A DNA stretch of 64,000 bases from Salminus brasiliensis (lineage: Eukaryota > Chordata > Actinopteri > Characiformes > Bryconidae): positions 34,020,925 to 34,084,924 of the forward strand of contig NC_132879.1 in the NCBI RefSeq assembly GCF_030463535.1, written 5' to 3'. The position numbers were made by a program, and so were the translations under genes. Positions 49,287 to 61,569 of this stretch are shown one piece after another (the stretch's first letter is position 1; every line of letters starts with the position of its first letter). Below the pieces are notes generated by a model. It was not told the DNA's origin, did not search any database, and was given only the letters and a program-made list of their open reading frames with translations.

Positions 49287-52200
49287 ATGAAGTTAAGGGT
49301 GAGGATCAACAAGCAGACCAGCCGGGTGGAGTTGGAAGGAGAAGATCCCACGCTGACTGATCTCAGTGTCCAGGTAAAGGAGGTGGTGTTGCCCTCAACT
49401 GGTTTCAGGTTAGTCCTGTAGTTTCCACAGACACCGGAAACTTTGTCCTTGAAACAGTGGGTCTTATACCCAGTGTGTGATATGCGTGAAATGCTTTGGC
49501 TTCTCTGATTTATGCATGTTCTTGTCCTTCATGCAGTGCTGATACAGAGTTCAGTCTGTCCCTGAATGGGAAGGAGCCACTGGTGGACACTGGGCAAACA
49601 CTGTCCTCATGTGGGGTGGTGGCTGGGGACATGATCAGTGTGATTCTGCCTCAGAGCAGCACTTGCTCCGCCCCACCGCAGCCCTCTACTCCTCAGACTG
49701 CCATTAGAGCAGCGGATCAGCAGAGCACACAGCGGAGTCACACCGTATCAGTCATGCAGAGCTCCAGTCATGAGGTAAGTACTGCTATCTTTGAGAAGTC
49801 GGACAGAAATGCCCCCCAGAGAATAAAAAGCAACAGTGTGAAGGTTCATTTGTCCGCAGTGGACGGTATGCTGTAAAGGGTGTGTCCTTCCTTCATATGA
49901 CTGCTGTGTTTCGATTTATGGATGTCTATGGATCAAATATGTGGTTTGTGGAATCTGGTCAGACTATTTGAGAATGGTAGATTTGATAAGTTTTAATCTA
50001 TGAGTGAGTAAAGTATAATAAGGTGTGCAGTGAAGGCAAGTGTGCTGTGCCTGGATCAGTGTGCTTAATGAGTAAATGTCTGCAATCACTCATTTCAGAG
50101 AAGAGTGAAAGTTTAGAGTTTTACTGAAATGAAAGTGAAATCCCAAGAATAGCTTCGCTTCTATATACACACATGTATCAGGTGTGTGTGTGAGAGAGAC
50201 AGAGAGAGAGAGACTTTCCAGTGTATTTATGTGTGTTAAAGGGGCACTGAAGCAAAAGTGAAAAATTAAAGCATCTGTACGTCTAATACAATCATGCCTA
50301 CTCTCATCTTACTGCAATGATGCATTAATCTTTAGGGCATACTCCTTTATGATTTATCTTGAAGATGGAAGGACATTGTCTTGGATTTTTTGGATTTGTT
50401 TTCTGCTAGCTAGCTACTTCAGAAGGAAGCTAGATGGTTGGCTTACTGCTGGGAAGCTCAATGTCACATCTGTACACTGTTAAAAGTATAAGATCCTTGA
50501 GGAACCTTTGGGGGGGCTTGGAGTTGGGGAGGTGGGGTTCCCAATACTGAATTCAATCCAATACTGTAACAAATCTATCCTGAAAGAGCACACACTCCCA
50601 CTGTGTGATGTGATAATGTTAACTGTGTGTTTCCTCATGTGGGGTAGTTGAGTTTGAGTGTAATGGGCTTTAAGTTTGAGTCTGAGAAAGTTTGAGTGTA
50701 ATGGGCTTTCGATGCTTATCTTGTGTGAAGTGATTCTGAAGAAAATAAAAAATATTGGATTAAGGTTTTTCAGCCAATACTCAAGACTTCAAGACCAATA
50801 TCTTAAAACCAGGGAAACCAAGTGGTATTGAGCCATCTCTAGGTATAGGCTGTGAATGCATTGTGGGAGTAAAGAATTTTGCATAACATGACCGGTAAGG
50901 CAAATGTAAGTGCCAATTTCTGGCAAAGACTCTTCTCTGGGGCAGAGTGTACGTTATGTCCCATGAGCCTTTGTTGTAGCGCAAATCTATTGACAACAGG
51001 AAAAAAGTTACACATAGCATTATGGCTGTACATCATGAGCATTTTGACCAAAATACTTTACTTTTGTTGGATTCCATGAAGACTGTGGTTTATATCCGTA
51101 CTATTAAAGACACAATTTGGCTAATAAACCTGTGGAAACTGTGTGTGTGACTCCTTTAGGCAGGCTCCAGCAAGAGCAGCAGCAGCTACAACAGCAGAGA
51201 CAGCACATATCAGCCAGAAGCAGTGGAAAGGATGGAGAGAGGGGAGAATGAAGAAGAGGCAGTGGGACCTTTCGTTCCTGAGCCTATGCTGTGCTGTGAG
51301 GCCGAGCAGGGGAAGGCTCCTCACTCTCTGGAGATGCTTTTTCAGGCTGCGCAGTGCCACAGCTCATCAGATTGCCTGCTGGTGGCAGCACATTTGCTGC
51401 TGCTGGAAACCGGCTTTTTGCCCCAGGTCAGAGCTTGCACTGGACACATTCACTGCGTAGGATGACCCTTTTTTGAGCATAGACTCTAGGTCAGTGGTGC
51501 TCTATAGCTTGTTTGAAAGAAAATCCTGCAGCCATTCCAGCCCTTTGTGGCTACGAACGGGCACCCTGCTCTAGAACACAGCTGCAGGACAGCATGCAGA
51601 ACAAAGCTGCAATAATCAGTGTTGTTATTCCACACTATCATACTTGAACCTCCTTTGCTGTGTGTGGCTCATTGTGTGATGTGTGCAGGGTTGTGACGTC
51701 AGGGCTGGAGAGATGCCTGGTGGCTGGCGAACGGCAGGAGGTGTTTACAGACTGCAGTACACACACCCTCACTGCGAGAACAGTCTGGTGTCAGTGGTTG
51801 CTGTGCCAATGGGCCAAACGCTCGTCATTAATGGTATGCCTGTCAGTCCAAAGTTGTTGCCGTTACCCGCATGAAGTAAGTAGCTTTTTGTGACCGTATA
51901 TGTTGGGCTTTTTGCTGTTTCCCCTGCAGCAATATTGAAGACAAGCAGCTCACTTGAGAATGCACGGAAGCTGGTGCTAAAACCAGAGGCATACGTGACT
52001 GAGGCGTGGACAGGTGCGGAACATTAAATGCAGAATTTCTTAAATGCAAAGTATTGTATTTCTGAAACACTGTAAGTGACTAAGTATGCTCTTGCAATAG
52101 GAAATGCTGGAACTGCCTACAGAGAAATGCAGAAGCTGTCTCGTGTTTTCAAGGATCAGTTGGCTTACCCGCTTATTGCAACAGCTCGAGAAGGTACATT

Positions 52201-54001
52201 CTGAGTGTAAAGTTAGTTTTAGTAATATGGAAAGCTCTATCCACACTCCCTACAGTAGACTGGCATCCAGATAAACCCAGAAATCTGGGAATCATTTTCT
52301 TTATCATGTTTTGCTGTAAAAATTTGACTAAAAGTAAAAGTCTTCAACTGAGAGTTTTAATTTTTATGCCATACCAGCATATGAGCAATTTTTTTCAGGT
52401 TTTCTTGGTCTTCCAGATCTCATTGTGACTTCCAAAGTTTCCTAAAGTGTAATGTCTTAACATTCACTGTAAAGTCCACAAGAAGAAACACTTGGCTAGT
52501 TTCTTACAGACATTCCCTACCTTGTGGGAATTGATTTGTGAGTTTTGATCATTTGCTAATCAAGGTCTGAGACTATATTTTTAAAAAGGCTCTTACACAG
52601 ACTACACCGTGTTGTTTTGTTTTGTTTTGTTTTGGGGTTTTTTTGTTGGTTTTGAAAGGCAGAGTAACCAAATATAAACTTTTGCACTATCCCACTGGTG
52701 CCTCAACAATTTGAGTAGACTGTATGAGTAGACAGAAGATCCAGTAGAACAGCAGAAGTCCTGGATGTGTGAAAACTCTTTTGTGTAACATAGAAGTGTT
52801 TTTATTGTTTCTGATGCAGCGCTGGGATTGCCTGCACTCTTCGGTCTGGCTGTGCTGCCTCCTGAGCTACTACTGCGGATTTTGCGGCTTCTGGACATTA
52901 ACTCTGTCCTCTCGGTGTCTGCAGTCTGCACCCACCTGCACTCTTCCGCACAAGATCCCATGCTCTGGAGACACCTGCTGCACCGTGACTTCAGAGGTAC
53001 CGACACACTAAGTACACATTAGCACCATGTTTTGTCTTACAACATCCTTGCCTAACTAGAACAACTACAGAGCTCTCAACTTACATTGACTGTACGTAGA
53101 ACTGGATTGTTAACAACGTGACATTTTTTTGTTTACTCTTCAGTGTGTATTCGACTCGACAGTGAGCACAGAGACACAGACTGGAAAGAGGTGAGGAAAC
53201 AGTGTCATAGCTTTTTCAAGGCACATGAACCAGAAGTGGATGAATGTATCAAGGCAATTGTCATACATTTTTCGTACCTTCATGGGGTGATTTTGTAATG
53301 TTGTCCTGTAAACATGCTCTTATTACATTTGTATACATAAAATACATTACTTCTTTTAATTGCCCTTGAACTTGAGGAGTGCTGTGATCTGCCATTGGGT
53401 ACTTTTTTTTTTTACCATAATCTCTGACAGTCTTGAAAATAAGTTCAAATGGGGGCCAACCTAAAAAGTAATAACCATAATAAAATTATATACAGAATAC
53501 TTTGTTTGTCCTCTTAATCTGAATATTGGAGCCAGATGTGTTGGATCTGAACTCGCCAGTAGGTTTTTAGATGGTTAGGATGAAATTATTGTCTCGTATA
53601 AACATATAAAAATATTACTTATTACTGTCCAGAGTGATCAAGAAAAAAAATTGACTCTTCTCTTCACTATTTATCTTCTCCAGCTTTACAAAAGGAGATA
53701 TAAGCAGAAGAAGGATTTGAGCAGATGCAGGATGAGATGTTACCCCTACCCAATGCCCCCCATTTACCCACTCACTCCGGTCCCCACACCCCCTGTACCC
53801 TTTCCCCTCCACCCTCCCGGCATCATCGGTGGAGAGTATGACGAGCGACTCTCCATCCCACAAGGCATCTTCCCCCGTCCACGCTATGACCCTATTGGCC
53901 CTTTGCCAGGTCATGAGCCAGGTATGGGGATGCCCTTTGGCCGACGTTCGCTTAGACCTGGCGGGAGTCGACCAGCAGATATCAGGAGAGGTTTCATCTG
54001 A
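49287..54001 (+). CDS. fbxo7: F-box only protein 7
   Basis: Substrate adaptor of SCF ubiquitin ligases and proteasome-regulator binding protein; human FBXO7 mutations cause PARK15 parkinsonism. Exons: 49287-49408, 49537-49774, 51160-51426, 51689-51833, 51930-52013, 52101-52193, 52820-52996, 53144-53190, 53684-54001 (1491 nt, 496 residues; human 522). Residues 1-80 are the ubiquitin-like domain. About 81-170 is a serine-rich, poorly conserved linker. About 174-300 is the FP dimerisation domain ([34 protein letters not shown]). About 326-372 is the F-box ([27 protein letters not shown]), then DTDWKELYKRRY. From about 392 comes the proline-rich tail with [14 protein letters not shown] and a C-terminal RRGFI. 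All junctions keep frame. The N-terminal ATG lies 1 nt after the acceptor. Confidence 0.95.
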
Positions 54002-54961
54002 GGGCACCAGACTTCTGCTTCATGTCTTAAAAGACAGTAATGACCCCTGATGGGACATATTAAAGCAAGCAGGCTGCTGCCTAACGTCTACAAACAAAAG
54101 TACTTGGTATTATTTGATACCTTATACATGCTTCACAGACAGGTCAGGTCATTCTGTTCACCGTGGATTAATGAGCAAACAGAGCGGATATACCATCTGA
54201 AAAGGATCACATACCGTATTTATGTTGTCAGCAGTTATATACACCTTCATCCAGTCATCACTGGAATAGCAGGCATGCGGCAGCATCCCTGTCTTTCGGA
54301 TTTAATTCTTTACAATTTAACAAACATAAAAAACCTGATGAAAACCTGAAGCCTGTTACTCTATAGATTAGTGATTTCCCCCTCATTGCATTGATCTGTT
54401 TTTTTTTCTTGATTAACACACCAAATCTAATTTGCTCTGTATTCATACTGCTAATCCACTCATGCAACCTCAATGCCAATTACATTGATCAAAACAAACA
54501 CCTATCATTCCAAGTTGCTGAGACTGATGTTTTTAGATCTGTTGCATTTAAAAGGAGTGCTGAAGACAAGTTACAGATTCAACAGATTTACTAAGAACAT
54601 AAACATGTCCTTTCCTTAGGCATCATTCAGTAGCGCAAGCTATTACATTAAAAATATGATCTGCCCATACAGATGAATGTCTTCCCCCTCCCCCAATCAA
54701 TAACACAGATTTGACCATTTGACGCATTTGCATAAATGTAGCTAATGTAATGCTTGATGTGGCCCGAGTGTGTGCTACAATTGAGACAGCTAAATAGTGT
54801 GGTCTAATGTGAACTGCCCTTGGAAATGCTGTTGTTCCAAACCTGTTATCAGCAAGTATGGTGTGCCATTTAGCAATAAACTGTATTTTTCCATCTCAGT
54901 CCTGTGGTACTGATGTGCTTGATCTTCAAACAGTGCTTCTCAGTACCAGTTATGCAAAGAG
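54002..54961. other. fbxo7-echdc3 convergent 3' UTR region
   Basis: 960 bp between the two stop codons, with no ORF of note. A plus-strand AATAAA at 54875 would end fbxo7 transcripts about 60 bp from the echdc3 stop, so the two 3' UTRs probably overlap. No clear minus-strand poly(A) signal was located. Confidence 0.45.
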
Positions 54962-57900
54962 TCAGTCATGTGCCTTCTCGGTGCTGTTGGTCCACACAGG
55001 CCTGCGTTTTTCTATAAAAGCTCTGATGCCCTCCTGCCCGTCGTGCAGTGCCAGATTGTCCACCATGACAGCGGAGGCAGTGGCGTATGCTACATCTCTG
55101 GGTTGCGCCATCTGCCTCTGGAATGCCGCTTTCCCTAGAGCCACCACTGGCCGGCTGGACTCGCACACTCTCCGCGCAATGCCCAATGTCTCCTCCTCCA
55201 AGCGCTCTTCACTGACAACCTTGCTCACCAGCCCGTGTAGCAAAGCTTCCTGCGCTGTGATCGGGCGACCTGTGAACAACATCTCCATTGCGACCTGGGA
55301 CAGACAAAACGAGAGTACAAAAAGAGTACAGGATTCAGTAAGGTCACGGAGTAGGTCACTGTTTATCAATGCAGTGCTGGGGGCTGTTTTACAAAGCAGG
55401 ATTTCTTGTTTAGCTTTCAGCTAAGTTTGATGGCATCTTATGATGGTGGATCACTTTTTTATAGAGATGCATCTTCTACAATTTATGCTTCACACCTAAT
55501 CTGCTCTGGGGCAGGTTAGGTCTAGGATTTCAGATGGTAAACAGCTCATGAGCTAATCATGAATTAAGCTTGTAATGGTGGACCCCTCTTCACAGCAAAA
55601 CTTTGGAAGACAAGATTTTAGTTTGACAGTGGCGCTTGGATTTCTTTTTACCTCTGTGATTAATGTCAAATCTTAACCTAACTCATCATGTTTTATAATG
55701 GTCTGTTTGATCTGTGCATGAGGATTAATTGTCTCTTCAGTATCTGGGCCTGGGTTGGCAGAGAAATGTGATTTGCTTTAGTGATATGAGTTTACAGCGG
55801 CTGCATGTATAGGTTTGTAGAGTTGAAACTTAAAGAGGAACATCTACTTTGTGAGACAGATCCTCGAAGTTCTCCTGCCCTGCCTGTTTTCATTGCTCAA
55901 ACACCTCTGATCCAACTAACCACGTAATTAACCAGCTAAGCAGTGGAAGATACTTGCTTAAAAAAGCAGCAGCACTGGACAGATGTTTAGATTTGATCAT
56001 TATTAAAAGCTAGTATTTCATCATATTTCTATTGAACTCTAGAGGAGCATAATGTTTTGGTGATGCTGCACTGAAAGACAGGGGTGGGCAATCCTGGTTC
56101 TGGAGGGTCGGATTCCTGCACAGTATGTTGCTTTTTCTGCTCAAGCACAACTAAGTCAACCTGAGTCAACATCTTTTAATTGTTAGGTCTGTAACAGCAG
56201 GGAAATCATCATGATGTGCTAGACTCTGGCCCCTGTTGCCCCTGCTACAGTAATGTATCTGTAATGCTAATCCAAACAGACATGTCCCTTAATTCTACCG
56301 GTCAGAAATGTAGAGGTAACAGGCATCTCAAGCCCTTCTTAAACTTCCCAAAAGTGGGTTTGTTAGTGCAGGAAAACACTGCACATGCACTGCAAGGGTG
56401 TTCCGGGATTAGGACCCATTAGACTAGACTCAACATCAGGATACTTTATAGCAAGCTGACAGGCTACAGGTAGAGTGGGCACCTTTCTGGGCACGGCTCT
56501 TCCGATGGCCACTCCTGGAGTGGAGCAGAACAGGCCTACATTCACTCCAGGTGTTGCAAACGTTGACTTGTCTGTTGCCACAGCAATGTCACAGCTGGCA
56601 ACAAGCTGGCATCCCGCTGCCGTGGCAATACCGTTCACCATAGCAATCACAGGCACTGGGGCATCCTGGATCACGGCCATAACCTTCAACAACAGTGACA
56701 TTACGAGAAATGACTGACATGCCCAAAGCTTATTTTACCTCAACAGAGCTGATGGATACAGAGATCCTAACTACTCATTAAATGGTGTAGTCATTTTTGT
56801 AGGTTACCATGTCCTAACCTCTGAGCAAGCCTGGAACACACTAGTGTGATATTCTCTGCCCTGGGCTGAGGTCAGTTCCTTAAGGTCATGGCCAGAAGAG
56901 AAAACAGGACCCTGTGCTATAAGAGAGTGAGAGAAAGATTTTACACAGACATTCCTTTATGAATTCCAGAGGAAAAGTTGATGTCTTAACACATCCATTT
57001 TGATCTCTGATATAAAAAAAGAAAGACGACATGCCTGATATTATGATGACTCTGAGGTCGTTGTCGTCTAGGTCAGTCAGGATGTCCTCTCGTAAAGAGT
57101 TCAGCATGGCCAGAGACAAGGCATTTCTCTTCTTAGGGTTATTCAAAATGATCCTCCTAAAATGACAGCATGCAGATGTGATCGGGCTATTCCGCTATGC
57201 TAAGTGGACGCTATTCCTGCTCACTTTATGTGGTTAATAATTAAAGGTGGATAATGACAATACTTTTTTATTATATACATCTTACTGATCAGTTGTTTTT
57301 GTGATAAATATGAATGCCTGCCGGTCTTCCATAACACTGACCAACTGTATTCTTCACTACAGTGGGCAGAATTAGCCTTGTTCAACTGGATGTTATGGTT
57401 GCAGTATAAATACACATATTTAATCACAGAATTGTGACTTTTCTCTCTCTCCCTTTCTGCAAGTGTGAGCTGTGTCAAGCTGACCTCTGGTATGTGTGTG
57501 TGCGGGCCTCCCTCTGAAGGGAGTTGAGCTAGCTGTTAAACCATTAGAAGTAATCTGTATTGTTGCCATCTTGCTAAGTGATAACGTCACTGTGGCCTTG
57601 AATGAGCTCTGAGATTTGGGTTAGCGCACACACTCACTGGGTGAAGAGAGGCCAACTGGAGAGATGACCTGAACAGCTATGGATATTCAGGATTTTCTCA
57701 GTATGTATATTTTATATATATTGTACTGTTTATTGATTATCATAGTCAGTTATGACCAATGGATTTAACTTTCTTTGTCCCATGTTATGCAGAGAAAGTG
57801 AACCAACACCCTTTCGGACCTTATAATAATATAATAGTGACGTAGCAGTACCGTTAGGGAAATTCGCCCCAAACCATTGCAGTACTAACATTAGTAGTGC

Positions 57901-59591
57901 AGTCGTACAGAGAATATGTGGTAGCCTCAAGCTGTCAGCTGTTTAGCAACATGTTAACCTGCTAGGCTTGGCTCAAGCTGATTGGCGTCTGACTATGGCG
58001 AGTGTAAATGACACGCAGGAGCTAGAAGACACGCCTGCTTCTTTCAAATCAGCCATTTGGGAAAATTTCAGGTTTCGATAGCAGTAGAGAGCACATGCCA
58101 GATTGGACAAGGAAAAACGGCTAATTCAAAAGAAGCCAATTGATCTTATATGTCAGTGTTTTTCACCAGCTGTAGGGTACATGTGGGGGAAAACAGCATA
58201 CACGTATTCATACATTTATTCCGTATTTTTATAAAATAGAAGACATGCAGCATGTAGCCAACTGTATCCTATATAGGGTAGAGCGTTGGTAGAGCAGGCT
58301 CAAAAATCCAGCCTGACCCTACCCGAGCATGTGCATGTTCTGTCCGAGCCCGACCCATAAACTTTCATGTCATTCTAACATTCTAACTTGTGCAACTTTT
58401 TTACGATCACAGTGTGATTTGCTACTTCACTATATTGTGATTATTAAGACATAGCTTTATATAAAATACAAAATAGCATTAAAAAACGTAGGCCTACGTC
58501 TCCAATCATTTTCATAAGCACTGGGTTGGGCATTGACATCACGCTCCTGCTGGTCCCCTTTGGTCGGACTGAGTGGCAAAACATTCTGCAGCCGGACTCA
58601 ACAGCAATCCATCCAAATGACCAAAGAACCAATGGTCAAGCTATCCGAGGCTCAAATCACACCCGTTTCGAGGATAAAGCCTCATGTCTGAGGGCACAAA
58701 GTTGAGTAAAAGGTCTTAGGAGCATTTGTGCATTTTTAGGCACATTTAGTAGACTGGTTCATCCAGGTTTGCTTCCTTTCCCTTTTAAATTTGTCACTAC
58801 GTTCAGGACTTCACACAGTCAGCTCTCCCATTTTGGTGCCTGGATTCCAGAATTGCAGCCATCCATTAGTTTCTCTTCCCTTAAGCTTTCTGCAAAGCAG
58901 TCTGCAAAAGAAAAGCTCTGAATTCCAGCCACAGTTTTTTCCCCGCTTTGTGTTTTAGCGGCATTCACACTGAACGCCAACACTGCCACTCAGTCCGTCT
59001 TTTTGACACTCAGTGGGCACGGCTGCAGTGACTCCTGCCACCTGTGACGTCACATGCATACCCTCTATTGCCTTTAGTGTTGTCCCAACCCTACATGACT
59101 ATACCCAAGTCCTTAGGCAAGTCTGTTCCCAGGCCCGTTCCCCGTTCACAGAGATAGAAGCCTGATCTCATACGACTGGAAATAACTGCCCGGCAGCAAT
59201 CTTAGCAAGGCTGCCAGGCAGTTATTTCCAGTCATACGAGACCTGGCTTACAATATCTGCTGCGTAACCAGCGAGACAGACGCCATGAGCGTTACGAGAA
59301 CTCCTGTGGATATTACAACCAGTGACCATCTCCTCATTTATTAATATGCAACAGTACACACTATTCAAACCGTCCCATAACTTTAGGATTTATTTATGCT
59401 ACACAAACTGAACAGCAGCTGGCAGCTGAACTGTGAGTGCTAGCACCAAACTTACTGCACCTTATCCCGGCCTCCTGCTCTCGGACGGTTAATGGCGGAG
59501 CGCTGTGAGTGCACACAGCTCGTGTCGAGCAGCTAGAAAGAAACCTGCGGACACAAGACCTGACCAGCCTGGCAGCTACTGCCTGAGACAT
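54962..59591 (-). CDS. echdc3: Enoyl-CoA hydratase domain-containing protein 3
   Basis: Crotonase-fold mitochondrial protein linked to fatty-acid and insulin metabolism; no firm enzyme activity is known. Exons in reading order: 59591-59461, 57156-57035, 56916-56819, 56683-56483, 55294-54962 (885 nt, 294 residues). Residues 1-40 are rich in Arg/Ser/Ala and lack acids until the end, fitting a mitochondrial presequence. The crotonase core starts near 42 ([20 protein letters not shown]), with the oxyanion loop SSGHDLKEL (91-99) and [15 protein letters not shown] (135-149). The usual hydratase Glu positions are Gln143 and Gly163 here, as in human ECHDC3, so hydratase chemistry is doubtful. The second intron begins with GC, not GT. 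The start ATG is at 59591; upstream in-frame GTG at 59600 is not a likely start. Confidence 0.94.
55295..56482 (-). other. echdc3: echdc3 intron 4 with MITE
   Basis: 1.2 kb intron. Apart from the MITE listed separately at 56079-56246, no feature is recognised. Confidence 0.6.
56079..56246 (-). mobile_element. Short hAT-like MITE, copy 2
   Basis: The left end caggggtgggcaatcctggt matches the reverse complement of the right end of the element at 36218-36400, and its right end (ggcccctgttgcccctgc) matches that element's left end. It is therefore the same family in reverse orientation, within an echdc3 intron. Confidence 0.6.
57157..59460 (-). other. echdc3: echdc3 intron 1
   Basis: 2.3 kb intron with GT-AG ends (gtgcag donor on the minus strand after 59461). 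It contains a strong hairpin at 59159-59248, listed separately. No coding exon or recognised transposon otherwise. Confidence 0.6.
59159..59248. repeat. Short inverted repeat (hairpin) in echdc3 intron 1
   Basis: Arms 59165-59197 and 59210-59242 pair over 33 bp with four mismatches (or G-U pairs in RNA), around a 12-nt loop. Weaker pairing extends to about 59159 and 59248. The core reads ctggaaataactgcc on one arm. The size fits a pre-miRNA or a tiny palindromic MITE. Confidence 0.8.
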
Positions 59592-60071
59592 GATGACCAC
59601 AGATATTCCCCCTCACGCTAACACCGTGAAGACGACTAGCAGCTCCAGTGGCCTACTTTCAAAATAAAAGTACCCCAAACCGGCGAGCGCGAGCCACTTT
59701 ATTAGGACACTACACTAGCACTGGGCAAAATGTTGGGCTGCACCAGGCTGCCTGTTTCTGCTGCATATCTGCACATTGAAAATGAATGCATTTTAGTAAT
59801 ATCAAATATATTAAAGGAGCATTTATGTGCACTACTGAGCATTAACATGTGTTTCACGGAGGGAAAATATGATGAGTAGTTGCCTACTAAGTATTGTAAT
59901 GGTGCAAAAAGTCTGAGGCATGTTATAAATAACCTTTATATTTATTAAAAACCTTTATATTTATTCTCATCCATTTATTCTCACTTTCCAGCATTTTATC
60001 TGGGTAGGGTTTTGTTTGTTTGAACGATGACAAGCCGGAATGAAAACAAACCGAAAGTAAATAGAAGTAAC
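59592..60071. other. Region upstream of echdc3
   Basis: 5' flank of echdc3. The first 100 bp are moderately GC-rich (ccggcgagcgcgagcc near 59679) and probably carry its promoter. Beyond that, AT-rich sequence without recognised features. Confidence 0.45.
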
Positions 60072-60284
60072 GAGACTATTTTTAAAATGTGAGGAAAAGA
60101 AAGTACAGATAATTGGGTGAAAATGTAAGAAGTAGAAATTGTAAAAAAAAAAATAATAAAATGAAAAAATTAAAAATATATATATATTTATTTATTTTTA
60201 TTTATTTTTTTTTACAATTTCTACTTCTTACATTTTCACCCAATTATCTGTACTTTCTTTTCCTCACATTTTAAAAATAGTCTC
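60072..60284. repeat. 80-bp perfect inverted repeat
   Basis: Arms 60072-60151 and about 60205-60284 are exact reverse complements by eye over 80 bp, beginning gagactatttttaaaatgtg on the left. The spacer of about 53 bp is A/T-only low-complexity DNA. No coding capacity. It could be a MITE with long arms, a foldback duplication, or an assembly artefact. Confidence 0.9.
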
Positions 60285-60900
60285 TTTTTTTTTTTATTAA
60301 AATAGACCAGTTCTGCTCTGAACTGATCCTCAATCAGTCATTTTAAGCCCTCTAATAAATCAGAGAGAAGCAAAAAAACTCTGTCTTGTATGTATAACAG
60401 TGCTTATTTTTACATTTATAATTAAAATATTTTTTATTTTGTTATGGAGATGGTTAATAATATATAATAATAATAATAATAATACGAATTAAAAAGTGTG
60501 AGAAGCCCGCCTTGCCTGTGTGAGGAAGCCCTATTCAGCCACGAGAGGGAGTCCTACACCATCTGACTGCCCTGGATCAAAGGGCAGTGTTTTGCTTTAG
60601 CGGCTGATCAGCTCTGCTCCTTTACACCAGGGCCTCGCTGAGGAATCACGTGTACACAAAATAAAGTCTAGCTGAACTGCTTATTTACAGACAACAGGAA
60701 TTAGGCATACACCCATCAGATCAGTTACAATTACTCCTTAGTGAGATTCAACAGATTTGATGGGATCATGTAGTAATTGAGCATTTCTGTTTTTTTTAAA
60801 GCTATTTCACTGCTGGTCTCGGGTCAGCGTGGTGTTTGAGGAACCCCTAACAGTCCACAGTATTGCTCACAGGTGAGATACATATCTCATCAGGTTGTTA
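60285..60900. other. Gene-free spacer
   Basis: Unique DNA with a (TAA)n stretch near 60460-60484. Nothing else recognised. Confidence 0.5.
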
Positions 60901-61049
60901 CAGACCATATTACAGAGCCATCAAATGAACTCGGAGTTTGTCCAGACTGCTGTTCCTGATCTACCGCTGGCAGACGGTCGGGTTGTGGGTCTTGTGTTTA
61001 GTCTGAAACTGGACCAGTTATTTAGCATCAGGACTGCTGCCCCCACCCC

Positions 61050-61244
61050 ACCTGTATTCCGAGGGCGGGGTTGGTCGGAAAACGAGTGTGCAGGGGCGTC
61101 TTGAGGGAGGAGGAGGAGGAGGAGGAGGAGGAGGGGCTGTGCGGTGAGAAGAGTTTGGGAGACGGGACGGGTCACTCCGCTTCACTCACTAACTCTGCCG
61201 GCGAAGTGGATTTTAATTCCAGACTGGATTCAGATCTGCCAGAG
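61050..61244 (+). promoter_or_regulatory. Candidate promoter and non-coding first exon of a plus-strand gene
   Basis: A GC-box-like gagggcggggttgg (61061), CpG-containing sequence and a (GGA)n run at 61106-61133 lead to a splice donor (gccagag then gtacgc at 61245). Layout fits a 5' UTR exon. In human, a gene divergent from ECHDC3 is USP6NL, so usp6nl is a possible owner; no coding sequence is in the window to test this. Confidence 0.35.
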
Positions 61245-61565
61245 GTACGCATGTGTTCATGTAGCCTTTTATTTCCTCTCTAACGAAGCTTGTTCAGAGG
61301 TACCTTAATTTGAGCCTTTGTTTTTTTGCTCCAGAAAATATTGTAGACTTTTTCGTTTTAAACGACCATAAATGCGCTTCAGCAGCTGTGTGCTGCTGTA
61401 ATTCAGCCTCTGTAACTCAATAACATTAATGCACATTACTCTGTCTGGAACAAAAGATTATAGGTGACTCTAATGGACATTATTCAACCAGTAAAACTAT
61501 GTTTTTTTTATTTATTACCAATATTGTTACATAAATGAAAGTACAATATTTTTGACAGTATAAGA
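61245..61565. other. AT-rich spacer before the minisatellite
   Basis: No feature recognised. Confidence 0.5.
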
Positions 61566-61569
61566 GCTA

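Noticed and set aside
54858-55424. 188-codon plus-strand ORF
   Set aside because: Antisense shadow of the last echdc3 exon.
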